From Ceratotherium simum simum (taxonomy: Eukaryota; Chordata; Mammalia; Perissodactyla; Rhinocerotidae): a stretch of 64,000 nucleotides of DNA. Below, piece after piece: positions 1-11,214 of the stretch. The position numbers were made by a program, and so were the translations under genes. Every line of letters starts with the position of its first letter. Position 1 is the stretch's first letter. The DNA lies in assembly GCF_000283155.1 (NCBI RefSeq), contig NW_004454229.1, positions 6,199,439-6,263,438 on the forward strand, read 5' to 3'. The notes below the pieces were generated by a model. That model had not been told where the DNA came from, ran no database searches, and saw only the letters and a list, made by a program, of their open reading frames with translations.

Positions 1-290
1 TCTGAACTATTAAAAGGTCTAAATTATTTTTTATTATGGCAAAATATACATCAAGTTTACCACAAGTATATTTTTGTGGCATAAATACACTCACATTGTT
101 GTACAACCATCACCACTATCCATCTCTAGACTTTTCCATCTTCTCCAACTGAAACTCTGTCCCCATTAAACAACAATTCCCCATCCCTCCTCCCCTCAAC
201 CCCTGGCAACCACCATTCTACTTTCTGTCTCTATGAATCTGACTACTCTAGGTACCTCATATATGTAAGTGGAATCATACAATATTTGTC
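1..290 (-). mobile_element. L1 (old, L1M-type) 3' region
   Basis: Antisense of an L1 3' UTR: TTGTACAACCATCACCACTA, CAACCCCTGGCAACCACCAT and GTAAGTGGAATCATACAAT. Lies within NDC1 intron 3. Confidence 0.7.
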
Positions 291-500
291 TTAAGAGCTC
301 TAAATATTTTTTAAAAAGAGAAACTAGCATCCAAATAAATTTTAAGGTGAGACACTTAAAGTACATGATTCTGTATATATTTTTTAAACTTTGACATAAA
401 ATACAGCCTCTTATACACACCCATATACAAAATGCTTTTAGTCTGCCCTTAGTAAAATAATTTCAGATGTTCTTAAGATGGTTAACATTCGAAAACTCAC

Positions 501-602
501 CTGTATAGAACTCCACATTGAAAATACTTATTACCACTATTACCACTGACAGCAGCAGGAGGTACAAGATTACATAGGAACTATATAGATCATTGAAAGA
601 AT
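501..602 (-). CDS. NDC1: NDC1 coding exon 3 (residues 60-93)
   Basis: The acceptor is TTTTAG above 602 and the donor GTGAGTTTTC starts at 500. The translation starts [19 protein letters not shown] and continues through a very hydrophobic stretch, the second membrane span, to NVEFYT. It ends in phase 1, so the next exon, outside the window, must complete a codon. Confidence 0.93.
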
Positions 603-3600
603 CTAAAACATAAGAGAGATGAATTAGTAAGTTCATTCAGCCATGTAGTTACGTTCAGCATATTGCAAAAGAAAAAGGATCTGTAATTTTAATTTTAAAA
701 GTTATCTTTTCTCTAGGAATTTACTGATACATGCCGACAGGTCCTATCGGACATCAACACAAAAACTACGGTGTGAGTTATCTGGACCAAACTCTGGGTC
801 TTTTAAAATTATAACAGAATTTCTTTTAGACAACACACATATTAACACCAGACAAAATACTACCATATGCAAATATATTTCATCATGTGAAACAGAGAAG
901 TACCATATTTAGTAATATACCAACAGCCTCTTTTTAAAATGTAAATATTTTTCAGATCTCTTCTTAATAAATGTAATTAGCCCCTACAGCAAAAAAAAGT
1001 AACATTTCTAGAAATACCATAATCCATAAATCATCAAAATGAGTTGAATTAAAAAACAAAAAAAATGATATCCCTGTGAAATACTAATACGTTCACATTT
1101 TAAAGTAGTTCAACAATTAATATGCCATTTCAAAAATATGGCAAAGTTTACGCCAGCCCGGTGGTGCAGTGGTTAAGTGCATGCGCTCCACATCAGCAGC
1201 CCGGGGTTTGCAGGTTCGGATCCTGGGCGTGCAGTGACGCACCACTTGTCAAGCCATGCTGTGGTGGTGTCTCACATAAAGTAGAGGAAGATAGGCACGG
1301 ATGTTAGACAAGAGCCAATCTTCCTCAGTAAAAAAGAGGAGGATTGGCATCGATGTTAGCTCAGGGATGATCTTCCTCACACACACACACAAAAAAATAT
1401 GGCAAAGTTTAAAATATGTATATACTATGCATAAAAATAAGAACAAGAGAAATAAAAACAAGGACATACGTTTGCTGAACAGACTAAGACAAAATGAAAC
1501 CAATGATTTTTAAAAGTATAATTCATTGACCAAATTTAATGAAAAATATTTATTAAGCATCCACAACTAAACTCAAGCATTATACTGAGCTAAAAAGATG
1601 AAAGAACTGATTCATGTGACTAGAAATAAGCAAGGAAAGAGTACAATTTCTCTGAAAAGACTTTGTAAAGCAAAAGTTGAAGACGACAAGTAACATTTGA
1701 TGAGAAAAATGGCACTAATCAAACTCAATTTGGAAGAAAGTGTTATTAGGATTAAAGAACCCTGGGCCATGAACTGGCAAGTTCTGAACAATTGGTAATG
1801 GCTGTAGAGTATAATACCGAATTTTCTGAGGTTGCGACTGGACAGCCAAGATCACCGAGTGATGCAGACTCAGGCAAGGTGGTTACCAAAATACCTGCCA
1901 TCGCTGCTCTGGCTTAGGGCTACTGTCACCTGACCTGTGGGACCCACCCAGGAAGTGACTGTCATGTTTCAACAACAAACTGAACATGACTCTCATTCTT
2001 GAGCAGCAGAAGCTCCCACGGCCACAACGTAAAGCTTCAACTCTGAACATTCGCATTTTCTTCTGAAAAAGTAACAACACATTTCCTACTTTCCAAAGCA
2101 AAAAAATTTATTGTTATTATTGTTGGGAGGGAAATAAGAATTTCAAGAGTATTTGTGCTTCTTAGTCTTAGGCAAGACTTTAAAGATTTCAAAACCTATT
2201 TTGGCAACTTTTCTCCTTTTTTATTTTTTAATTCTAGTGTGGGCATACTAGAAACACACAGGCTTTGAAGTCAGAGACCAATGATCAAACCCTAGCTCAG
2301 TTACTCACTAGCTGCGTGTCTCTGCACAGACGTATCATCCAAGTCCCCGGTTCCTCATTTATAAAGTAGGGATAATACCTCTTTATTATGCAGAGTTATA
2401 AGAAGGATAAGAGGTAATACTAGCATGGTGTCTGGCACACAGTAGATAGCAATAATTGGCAGCTATTATTAATTAACATAAAATAGTTATATTTTAATGA
2501 ATTTAGTAATTTTATTTTGTCTCCAAGGATCCTGAAAAACATTTAGCCTGCTCCAATCTTTTCCTCCTCATCAATCTTTGCATTTAACTCTATGTTCCTT
2601 CGTCTTTAACTCTTTCCTCCTTTTCTCTCTTCTCATCTTTCCTTCTTCTTAGCCACAATACAGAAATGAAGTCTTCTTCATTTTAGACAGGTTTTTTAAA
2701 GAGATATATGTCATATTTTCTAGCCACAATTTTTTTGTGTGTGTGAGGAAGATTAGCACTGAGCTAACATCTGATGCCAATTCTCCTCTTTTTGCTGAGG
2801 AAGATTGGCCCTAAGCTAACATCCGTGCCCATCTTCCTCTACTTTATATGGGATGCTGCCACAGCATGGCTCTACAAGCAGTGCGTCGGTGCGTGCCCAG
2901 GATCTGAACCTGCAAACCCCGGGCCGCTGCAGCACAGAGAGCGCACTTAACTGCTTGCGCCTCTGGGCCGGCCCCAAGACACAATTTTTAAACAGATAAA
3001 AGGCCGAGTTCTCTTCCTTAAAAAGACAATCTCAATAAAGCTGTCAAAAACAAAAGACAAACAAAAATTAAGTTTTAATTTATAGGGTCTCCTAATGATC
3101 TTTTTGTTCATGTGATAATACACAGTCTCTGACAGGTTTACTAATCTTCTTATATAATGAAAAGGTGGTTTATGTTAGGAAGGGAATACCTTAAGACTAC
3201 CTCAAAGCGAAGGTTTTGCTATGTCAATATAGGCAGTAACTAAAAATGAATTATTTGAAACATAATGCAATTTTTACGCTGAGAAGTAGGTCCTGTAAAT
3301 CTGTTTTTCCCAAACTGAATATCACTTACCAGAAAGCCACTGTATAGGATGAAATAAATCAACGCTGCTGAAGATGATAAACACTGTGGTACAGACGGGC
3401 AGAAGCAGCACTGAGCAGACAATACTTGCAACTATCCTCCAGCCCAAAACCTGTAATTAAACAAACAAAATCCCTCAACCATGAAGTCAAACTATTTCAG
3501 TTATGCAAATTGTATCTTTTCATACAGATGTTCATCACTAATATTTACACCCAGGTCACAGTTCATGCAGCTATATATAAACCCCAATGGTTACTACTAT

Positions 3601-5206
3601 TGATAACATCACATGCCACTACAGAATCTTGTAATTATCAGTGAACTGATGCTTGTATTAGTCCCAAGTCAGGTGCCACATTAAATATCACACTTTGGGA
3701 GAGGGAGAGGGTGTTATTTAGTTTTACAACTATATTTTACAGCAACTTCTACTTGTCTCTCTAGGTTTAACTGATAGACACATCAATATCTGACAGCTGT
3801 ACACGTTTTATGGGAACCATCTGTATATCGTAACTGTGTTTACAATTATTAGATACGCACTCCTTTTTGGGGAACTACTGCATCGTATTCGTGTCTGAAT
3901 CACCAGTGCCTACCATACAAGAGGCACATGATTTACTGTTGCAAGTGAATACAAGAAAAGATACTGAGGGGTTTTAAGCATGAAAGTGACAAACGGATTT
4001 ATGTTTTGGAATGTGAAACACCCTTGTGTTTGTAAGATGGCTGTGATGAAGATGGATCAGAAAGGACAAAACTGGGCCGGCCCCGTGGCTTAGTGGTTAA
4101 GTGCGTGCGCTCTGCTGCCGGCGGCCCGGGTTCGGATCCCGGGTGCGCACCGAGGCACCACTCCTCCAGCCATGCTGAGGCCGCGTCCCACATACAGCAA
4201 CTAGAAGGATGTGCAGCTATGACAGACAACTATGTACTGGGGCTTTGGGGAAAAATAAATAAATAAAATCTTTAAAAAAGAAAGGACAAAACTCAGACAG
4301 GAAACAGTTAGGAGGCAGTCCACCAAGACTGCCCAAGACAAAGATTACAATCAGCGTCTGACGGAAAGCAGTGACAATGGGTAAAGAAAAAAAACTGCAG
4401 CCACGTTTCTAAAGCACAATCTACAGGACACTGGTGATTGATAAGGTAGGTGCTAAAAAAAGGTAAGACTTAAGGACTCAAAAGTTTTTAGCTTGGGATA
4501 CAGGGTAGATGGCAGTGCCGCTGGGGTACCCTACTATTTCTCTTTGCCCTCCACAGAATGGAGGCAGAACTGTGGATTCAACTTCAACAGGAAGTGTCTC
4601 CTCATCTCTGCCCCACAGTGCATACACTCCTCTAACTTACCAAGAATACCTGCCCTGCTTACGCAGTCACCAACCCCAGCCTCTGCGAAGGCCACGCCAC
4701 CTTCTTTCCAATTCTGGACATTCCTTCCCACGTTTTATCCCAGTAATCAACAAGTTATTTATTTTGCGCCCACTAGGCACACCACCCTTACATAAAACTC
4801 TTCCACATTCCCTACCCCAGTTCCCATGCAGGTCACCCTCCCAGTCGGCCCAGCTTCCACTCCGGCTTCCTCTCGCATCCTATAATATAACAAGTCTACA
4901 CTAGGACGCCCCGCACGCACACACCCCCTAAGCAGCTTTCCCTAGCACGCCCCTCCACCCCGTAATCAGCTTCCACTCAGGACACGTCCCCCCGCCACAA
5001 CTCCGTACTCAGTCCCTCAGGTCGCCCCCTTCCCACGCGCTCCCCACGCTCCCCTCGAGCCGCCCCACGCGCACGCGCCGTCAGCACCCGCCCGCCCAGC
5101 CCGACCTCAGCAGCAGGCGAGCGAGCGCCAGGGCGCGCACAGCACTCACCCGCCACAGAATATCCCGCGACCCGCCAGCGCAGGGCCGACTCGCAGCCGT
5201 GGCCAT
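501..5206 (-). CDS. NDC1: NDC1 nucleoporin, 5' part (coding exons 1-3, gene continues past position 1)
   Basis: NDC1 is a multi-pass membrane nucleoporin that anchors the nuclear pore complex in the nuclear envelope; known partners are NUP35/NUP53, ALADIN and POM121. Three exons are visible. They join in frame (57 + 121 + 102 bases, phases 0, 1, 1) to give the first 93 residues of a protein that is about 674 residues in human. The N terminus reads [19 protein letters not shown], one or two changes from the human start as I remember it. Two hydrophobic segments (about residues 25-46 and 67-89) match the first two membrane spans. The start codon has an ideal Kozak context (ACCATGG), and all junctions are GT-AG. 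Everything after residue 93 lies outside the window. The gene is transcribed away from the YIPF1 3' end and toward position 1. Recognition is from residue-level memory of the human protein; I am confident. Confidence 0.95.
1151..1392 (+). mobile_element. ERE SINE, long-tail type
   Basis: tRNA-like head with box B (GGTTCGGATCC), followed by a body with GTTAGCTCAGG and an (AC)n/A tail. A perfect 19-bp target-site duplication, aaaaatatggcaaagttta, is at 1132-1150 and 1393-1411, so this is a well-preserved insertion into NDC1 intron 2. Confidence 0.93.
2238..2478 (+). mobile_element. MIR SINE
   Basis: GCTTTGAAGTCAGAGACC head and a central CTCAGTTACTCACTAGCTGC; ends with GTGTCTGGCACACAGTAG. Near full length. 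Confidence 0.75.
2735..2975 (-). mobile_element. ERE SINE, long-tail type, minus strand
   Basis: T-rich start, GAGGAAGATTAGC, two AGCTAACATC blocks, and the head ending GGGCCGGCCCC at 2975. The duplication is imperfect (agccacaattttt against agacacaattttt). Confidence 0.9.
3330..3450 (-). CDS. NDC1: NDC1 coding exon 2 (residues 20-60)
   Basis: The acceptor is TTAATTACAG just above 3450 and the donor is GTAAGTGA below 3330. The exon begins [11 protein letters not shown] and ends PIQWLS plus the first base of an Asp codon. It encodes the first membrane span. The 121-base length puts the next junction in phase 1, matching exon 3. It is flanked at distance by two ERE SINEs in opposite orientation. 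Confidence 0.95.
3451..5149 (-). other. NDC1: NDC1 intron 1
   Basis: 1.7 kb intron with one ERE SINE (4074-4279). The part nearest exon 1 (about 4490-4900) is C/T-rich on the plus strand and grades into the CpG island. No other feature recognised. Confidence 0.85.
4074..4279 (+). mobile_element. ERE SINE, short type ending CTGGGGCTTTGGGG
   Basis: Head GGGCCGGCCCCGTGGC, then CATACAGCAACTAGAAGGAT and an AATAAATAAA tail. A perfect 14-bp duplication gaaaggacaaaact is at 4060-4073 and 4280-4293. Lies in NDC1 intron 1, about 0.6 kb upstream of exon 2 in the direction of transcription. Confidence 0.94.
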
Positions 5207-5545
5207 GGTGATGGTGGCCCCTACTCTGAGGGGTGCAGGAGACGAAGAGGCCGCCCGCCACCGCAGTTCAAAGGGAGGAAGGCCCCAGGAGGACCCCGGT
5301 GGGACTGCCTCAAACGCTGCCTGAGGGAAGCCCGGCCCACGCCCCAACCCATCCCTTTGAGGCTTCGTCCGGACAGGCCGAACGGGCCAGAACTGCCCCG
5401 TAGACACGTGCCCCCAAGGGAGCTGGGACTCTAGGACCCGCCCTCTGGAGTCCAAAAGGTCTCTCCGAAGCAGAGTCCGGCGGGGCGCCTGAAACTGAGG
5501 GCGGCGCTGCATGCTGGGAAGTGTAGTTTTGGCCCTCTGGGAGCG
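4900..5545 (-). promoter_or_regulatory. NDC1: NDC1 CpG-island promoter
   Basis: Base composition switches from AT-rich to strongly GC-rich with many CpG dinucleotides, centred on NDC1 exon 1. No TATA box is visible at a sensible distance. The transcription start cannot be placed from sequence alone, but should lie between 5207 and the ZNF143-like cluster at 5509-5641. Confidence 0.8.
5150..5206 (-). CDS. NDC1: NDC1 coding exon 1 (residues 1-19)
   Basis: ATG is at 5206-5204 in the strong context ACCATGG. The exon ends at CGG followed by the strong donor GTGAGT at 5149. The 5' untranslated part extends above 5206 by an unknown length. The exon lies inside the CpG island, as expected for a housekeeping nucleoporin. 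Reading on past the donor would give an unrelated tail, so the splice site is needed. Confidence 0.93.
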
Positions 5546-5641
5546 AGAAGGAGCGTTGCATTCTGGGACTCGGAGTTCCAGAGTACAGCATGCTGGGAAG
5601 TCTTCCAGGAGGTGCCGTGTAGGGTGCTGGGAATCGTAGTC
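5509..5641 (-). promoter_or_regulatory. Cluster of four ZNF143/Staf-like sites upstream of NDC1
   Basis: Read on the minus strand, four segments resemble the ACTACAATTCCCAGCATGC consensus bound by ZNF143 (SBS motif): 5641-5622 (GACTACGATTCCCAGCACCC), 5604-5588 (core CTTCCCAGCATGC), 5577-5558 (AACTCCGAGTCCCAGAATGC) and 5528-5509 (AACTACACTTCCCAGCATGC). The first and last are closest to consensus. All four point the same way and lie about 300-435 bases upstream of the start codon. Binding is inference from motif similarity. Confidence 0.65.
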
Positions 5642-5837
5642 TTTATAAAGCCGGTACTGGCTGCAGTGTTCGTTGAACAGAATACTGCTGTTAGAAAGAT
5701 CTGGCAAAATGATTTGCCCTCATTTTTCCTGATTTTAGTTTATCGACCGCTTGAAAGTGAAATCGAAGGATGCTGTGGGCCTCTTCACAAAACTAGGCAC
5801 TAATTTTACTGAAATGGAATAATCTGTTTCCCTAGAG

Positions 5838-5932
5838 GTGCATTTGGTTTGTAAGATCTAGTTTCCAGTTCCAGCCCTGCCACTTGCTAAGTGGAATCTC
5901 TTGACTCTCTCTGATCCTCTATTTCTTTATGT
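5838..5932 (+). mobile_element. MIR fragment
   Basis: CCAGCCCTGCCACTTGCTAAG followed by a CTCTATTTCTTTATGTATAA segment; 3' part missing, ERE inserted at its end. Confidence 0.55.
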
Positions 5933-5947
5933 ATAAAAAAAAAGATA

Positions 5948-6197
5948 GGGGCTGGCCAGGTGGCGTAGTGGTTAAGTTTGCGCACTCTGCTTCGGTGGCT
6001 CGGGGTTCGCAGGTTCGGATCCTGGGCATGGACCGACACACTGCTCTTCAAGGCATGCTGTGGTGGCGTCCCATAAAAAGTAGAGGAAAATGGGCATGGA
6101 TGTTAGCCCAGGGCCAATCTTCCTCAGCAAAAAGAGGAGGATTGGCAACAGATGTTAGCTCAGGGCTAATATTCCTCACACACACACACAAAAAGGA
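5948..6197 (+). mobile_element. ERE SINE, long-tail type
   Basis: Inserted at the 3' end of a MIR, just upstream of the NDC1 promoter. Full head and two GTTAGC blocks; ends in an (AC)n/A tail. Only a weak A-rich duplication is visible. Confidence 0.9.
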
Positions 6198-6759
6198 TAA
6201 AAATAAAGATGGCATCCAGTGATGTGAACATGGGATAAAATACTATACACATACTGGTTGTCATTAATTTCCTGCCAGTGAGGAAAAAGGCTTTTCACCA
6301 ACCCGAGTCCCACTTAATGAAGTCTTCTGATTGCATTATGACTCAGTGAGATCCCTGGAGGCATACTGCTAACACCTTTTAATACCCAATTACACAGTCA
6401 ACATTCGGTAGTCTAGAAAGACAGAGAGGTCCAGTGATTTACTGACTCTGAAGGAACTCATAATCTAGTGAGGGAAACTGAGATCACACATACCGCTCTG
6501 CGATGTTTGCTAATAATGGTTTCCTGAGTTGCTTTAAGATTATATCATATTCACTTCCAAAAACATGTTAATATCAACCACGTCTGAAGCACTGCGGGAC
6601 AAACAGAATACAAAGGTAGATCGAGTCTCTGCCACGAAGAAACCTTCCATCTGGTGGTGGAGAAAGATTATAAAAAGTCATTCTAAATGAGAGTCCATAA
6701 ACACACCTCAGGTTACTTGCAATCAGATCACTTTAATTCCTTTGGTAGAGACTACTTGT

Positions 6760-7205
6760 TGTCTGCCCCAGTATCTATTGTCCCCTTCTTTCTTAGTAAT
6801 AGAACCCTCAATTTTCAACTGGGCATGTGGCTACATTTCCCAGTCTCTCTCGCAGCTAGGTGATAGCAGGTGACTGAATTCAGACTAATAAAATATAATC
6901 CAAGTATTGCATGGTAGCTTCCCAGACACCCCCCCTTAAAGAGAGCTAGTGCATGTTCTTTGCCCGTTCTTGATCCCTTCCTTCATCCAGCTGCAGGGAA
7001 TGTGTGCACCATACACATATGCTCTAGCACCATATTGGACCACAGGAAACAGGGTCACATGCTAGGCAAAATCAAGTACTGAGCTAAAAGGAGACTTGAC
7101 TACCTGGAGCAACCATACCAGTCCTGGGCTATCTACCTTTACCTCGTGACTTCATTTACACAAGAGAGACAATTATTTATTGTTTAAGCCACTTCTATTT
7201 TTATA
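6760..7205 (+). repeat. Old interspersed repeat, copy 1 of 3
   Basis: CGCAGCTAGGTGATAGCAGG, CAGTCCTGGGCTATCTACC and TTATTGTTTAAGCCACT. The same order of landmarks recurs at 10085 and 13555. Family name not assigned. Confidence 0.55.
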
Positions 7206-7239
7206 GTACTTACCACAATGTGAAACCATCTTGTGTAAT

Positions 7240-7385
7240 TACTCATTTGTTGTCTGTCTTCCCCCAAGTATACAAGCTTCACAAGGGCAGGGGCTTTGTC
7301 TGTCTTGTTTATCACTGTTTCCAAAATGCCCTTAACATTAGTAGGTAGTCAATAACTGCTTGTTAAATGAGCAAAAGAATGAATA
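7240..7385 (+). mobile_element. L2 3'-end fragment
   Basis: CAAGGGCAGGGGCTTTGTCT and TGTTAAATGAGCAAAAGAAT, typical of the L2 terminus. Confidence 0.7.
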
Positions 7386-8101
7386 AATGGAAGAAAGTAA
7401 TTGCATCAGATAGTGTCTATTTGGGACAACAAACTTTGTTATCTAAATCAACAGGGATTTAATGTAGAAAATTGATAACAAAAGTATTGGAAGAGCTGAA
7501 AGAGCATAGGGGAGAAAGAACAGGGTTGTAGTAGCAAAAGGTTGGGTAATTGTAGTATTACCCAAATATCGGGGAGACGTTACTTCTTCGGCATTAGGGC
7601 CCATGAGCCCACAGGTGATGCTGAGCTGTGATGGGTAGTGCTGCTGTTAGAACCACACCATTGCTGCTGAGCAGGAACTGGGGAGCTTGTACCCTGTAGC
7701 TGTGGAAACCACCACAAGCGCCCACAACCATCTGCAGTTGCTCTCTGAGCCTTAGTTTCTTCATCAGTAATAAAACGATCTTGCAAGATGCTGCACTGAA
7801 TGAGATTCCACTTGTAAACGTGAGTGTGAATGCCTGCTCTGCCACTTACGAACTGTAGGATCTTAGGAAAGTCACTTTGTCTTTCTAAGCTTATGTAAAA
7901 GGCATCCCTGTAGACAATGAAAGCATGCTAGAAAGACATGTGCACTAAATAGATGAAACTATAAACTAATCCTTCAAAAAGGAATAAAATAAATTAAGAA
8001 AATAATACAAAATATGAAAGAACAATACTAATTAGTACTAGAAAAACTCAGAAATTGTGTGATAGAACTCCAGGAAGAAATAGAAATAAAGGAAAAATCA
8101 G

Positions 8102-8352
8102 GGCAACCCAGTGGCGTAGTGGTTAAGTTCACACACTCTACTTCGGCAGCCCGAGGTTCACAGGTTTGGATCCCAGGTGCCAACCTACACACTACTCATC
8201 AAGCCATGCTGTGGTGGTGTCCCACATACAAAGTGGAGGAAGATTGGCACAGATATCAGCTCAGGGACAATCTGCCTCAAGCAAAAAGAGGAAGATTGGC
8301 AACAGATGTTAGCTCAGGGCCAATCTTCCTCCCCCCCTGGCCAAAAAAAAAG
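8102..8352 (+). mobile_element. ERE SINE, long-tail type
   Basis: Head slightly diverged (GGCAACCCAGTGGCG) with both GTTAGCTCAGG-type blocks. A short direct repeat around aaaaatca flanks it. First of three EREs within 1 kb. Confidence 0.9.
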
Positions 8353-8492
8353 AAAAAGAAAAAATCATTCCAAAATGAAGGTTGAACTAGAAAGAACTGA
8401 AGAGCAAAGAAACAACAGTAATGCCATAACAAAGCACTTTTTTTTAATCAAAAAGGAATACAGAAAGAACTTGTTTTAAAAGCAATAAATAG

Positions 8493-8709
8493 GGGCCGGC
8501 CCTGTGGCTTAGCGGTTAAGTGCGTGCACTCCGCTGCTGGCAGCCTGGGTTCAGATCCCGGGTGCACACTGATCCACCGCTTCTCCGGCCATGCTGAGGC
8601 TGCATCCCACATACAGCAACTAGAAGGATGTGCAACTATGACATACAACTATCTACTGGGGCTTTGGGGGGAAAAATAAATAAATAAATAAATAAAATTT
8701 AAAAAAAAA
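8493..8709 (+). mobile_element. ERE SINE, short type
   Basis: Starts GGGGCCGGCCCTGTGG and ends in (AAAT)n. Duplication gcaataaatag at 8482-8492 against gcgataaatag at 8711-8721. Tail-to-tail with the next element. Confidence 0.93.
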
Positions 8710-8854
8710 GGCGATAAATAGAGAAGATAAGCAAAGAAGATCTAACATATGAATAACGGGAGCCCCTGAAGAACCTGGACTCCCATTTTAAACCACCACT
8801 CTTTCCCAACAAGGTACAGGGATGTGGGAAGTACTTTTTCTCAAATTGTCCTAA

Positions 8855-9067
8855 TATTATTTTTTTTATAATTTTGTTTATTTATTTTTCCCCCAAAGCC
8901 CCAGTAGATAGTTGTATGTCATAGTTGCACATCCTTCTAGTTGCAGTATGTGGGACGCAGCCTCAGCATGGCCAGAGAAGCAGTGCGCCGGTGCGCACCC
9001 GGGATCCGAACCTGGGCCACCAGCAGCGGAGTGTGCACACTTAACCGCTAAGCCACGGGGCCGGCCC
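8855..9067 (-). mobile_element. ERE SINE, short type, minus strand
   Basis: Mirror image of the 8493 copy, 145 bases away. Duplication tcaaattgtcctaa at 8841-8854 and tcaaattttcctaa at 9068-9081, one mismatch. Confidence 0.93.
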
Positions 9068-9909
9068 TCAAATTTTCCTAACATTTTTAAATGAGCCATC
9101 ATTTTCCTAAAGTTTTATTTCAAAACCCTCTCTTATTGTGTAGTCTTGGGCGTCTTATAGCCTAAAAAATATTAAGGCATGGTGGTGGAAAATAACCCTT
9201 TTTTCTCCCCATCTGTAACCTGCTTAATATCAAATTCAGTACTTCCAGGAAGGCAGTGCTGACTCATGATAAAATGTGATTAGCCATTTCCAAAGGCAAA
9301 ATAAAAGACATTTATTTTTATAAACAGCTCCTTGGACATCTAAAGTCTCTTATACAACAGTATTTTGATGAGTCGAGCAAAAAATAAATTGAAAACACAT
9401 GTATGCTATTTCCTAGGAGGGCACGGAGAACACATACCCCCGCAAGGATAAATCTAAGTCTCTTTTTTTTGCCCCCAAACTCCAAGCCTTGGGGAAGAAT
9501 TTGAAAGGTTCGGCAAATTGAAAATAAGGCGCAGGCTCCTCCTCCTTCCTCTGACGCTGCCTCTCTGGAGCCAGGCTGTACCTCTTTGTTATTTGGTGGG
9601 GCTGTCCTCCACTGCCTATTTCATGGGGGTCAGATTTCAAAAGAAAGAGTAACGAAGACAGAGGGAGATCCTTGAGGGAAAATCCACATAGTACAAGCAA
9701 AATATGTAATCCAGTCTTCAGAAATGGCTTTTTTTCCCGTTTAAACTGGCCTAGGTTGTTGACAAAGTCAGACTTAACCTTCTGCCAATGACGCAGAGAC
9801 AGTAAAGTGAAATCTATGGGGGAGGGGGAGGGTACTCAGTGCCTCGTCTTTAAGTATACGAGGAAGATGCAGGATCAGAAGTTTTTCAAATGAATACTTC
9901 AGTGCCTGG

Positions 9910-10068
9910 GAGGCAATGGGTAAAGGCTCTGGAGTCAGAAAAATGCAGAGTTGAATCCAGCTTCCTGCTTAATAGCAGGTTAGTGTGAGCAAGTAGCTCA
10001 ACCTCTTAGCGCATCAGTTTCCTCAGCTGTAAAAAGGGGGATGATAGTGTACACTGTTCTTTCTATCT
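9910..10068 (+). mobile_element. MIR fragment
   Basis: GGCTCTGGAGTCAGAAAAATG and CATCAGTTTCCTCAGCTGTA in MIR order. Confidence 0.7.
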
Positions 10069-10084
10069 ACCTGAATTGAACCCA

Positions 10085-10500
10085 TTACCCATAACGTGTT
10101 AATCATTAATACTGTTCACCAAGTATTTCCAGCTCTCTGCTTTCTAGGCATATAATAGGATTGCACTTCATGGCCCTTTGTGAAGTTAGGTATGGCCATG
10201 TGACAGTTCTGGTCAATGAATTGTGAGCAGAAGTGACATGTGTCACTTACAGGTGGGAGATTTAATTGCCATTGTGAGACCCTCCAGAGCTCTCTTTTCT
10301 TCTGGCCCAGTGACCAGCAACATTTGAGATGGTGGTTGCTCCAACAACCCCGGGCGCCTGAGAGACTACAATGAACAGGGTTTCCCTGCCACTCTGTGAT
10401 GAACTTTTAACACAAGAAAGAAATAAAACTTTGTTGTTTTAAACTACTGATATTTTGGAGTTGTTTGTTATTGCAGAAAAATCTAACCTATCCTGAATGA
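10085..10500 (+). repeat. Old interspersed repeat, copy 2 of 3
   Basis: GGCCATGTGACAGTTCTGGT and GAAAGAAATAAAACTTTGTT with a GTTTTAAACTACTGATATTT end. Confidence 0.55.
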
Positions 10501-11004
10501 TACAAATAGTGAGTCAATAAATGCAGTTACCTGAAGAGGGCTTCAAAAGTCCTTGGAAAACTTTGTTTTATGTATTACCTTATTAATTCGCCCATCAGAA
10601 TTTACTCAGCAATCACTGTGGGCCAGGCACTGTGTGGGCCCTGGGGGTGTACATCAGAGGCAGAGTCCCTGCTGTCAGGACCTTCTTGTCTAGGATTCAA
10701 GTCCCCATCTTCAGACACTCACTCTCCTAAACCATACTCTCAACTAATGCATCCGGTAGAACTGGTTATCAGTTTTTAGTTTATAAGTTGTTCTTGGAAA
10801 AAGAATGAGTACAAGTCTAAGAAACTAAAACTGATCTGCTTACAGACCCCTCACTTGCTCACTGACACATCTTGTTTTTTTCTCCTTCATGCCTCCGCTT
10901 AGGCTGTACTCTCATGTCTTCAAATACCATGTCTCCCATGAAGACTTTCCTGTGGAAGCTCTCCTTCTGAAAATCCTGTAATTCCACCACTCGGTGGATA
11001 TGTC

Positions 11005-11135
11005 CTGCCTCGAGCGGCACAGTGCAGAGAGAGCAAACTTTGGAGCCAGACAATCCTGTTTTCAAAGTCCTGGCTCTGCCCCTCCTGAGCTGAGAAGTTA
11101 GAGATCTTGCTTCGGTTGAACATTATTATATATTG
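11005..11135 (+). mobile_element. MIR fragment
   Basis: TTTGGAGCCAGACAATCCTG and CTGGCTCTGCCCCTCCTGAGC match the MIR 5' half. Confidence 0.55.
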
Positions 11136-11192
11136 GACCCTGGAAATGATTTTGTACAAATTTAATTCTCACACTTGCCCGTCACGATTGAT

Positions 11193-11214
11193 TATATATA
11201 TATATATATATATA
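11193..11214. repeat. (TA)11 microsatellite
   Basis: Eleven uninterrupted TA units. Confidence 0.95.

Larger units (their letters stand above)
603..3329 (-). other. NDC1: NDC1 intron 2
   Basis: 2.7 kb intron, mostly AT-rich. It contains two ERE SINEs (1151-1392 and 2735-2975) and one MIR (2238-2478). I see nothing coding or structured in 603-1131, 1412-2230 or 2976-3329. Confidence 0.85.

Noticed and set aside
4074..4170. tRNA-like sequences with A and B boxes
   Set aside because: They are the heads of ERE SINEs, repeated 23 times with duplications and A-tails. None folds as an intact tRNA gene by eye.
5081..5707. 208-codon minus-strand frame across NDC1 exon 1
   Set aside because: Only residues 1-19 of NDC1 are real within it. 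The upstream part is promoter and the downstream part is intron 1 read past a strong GTGAGT donor.
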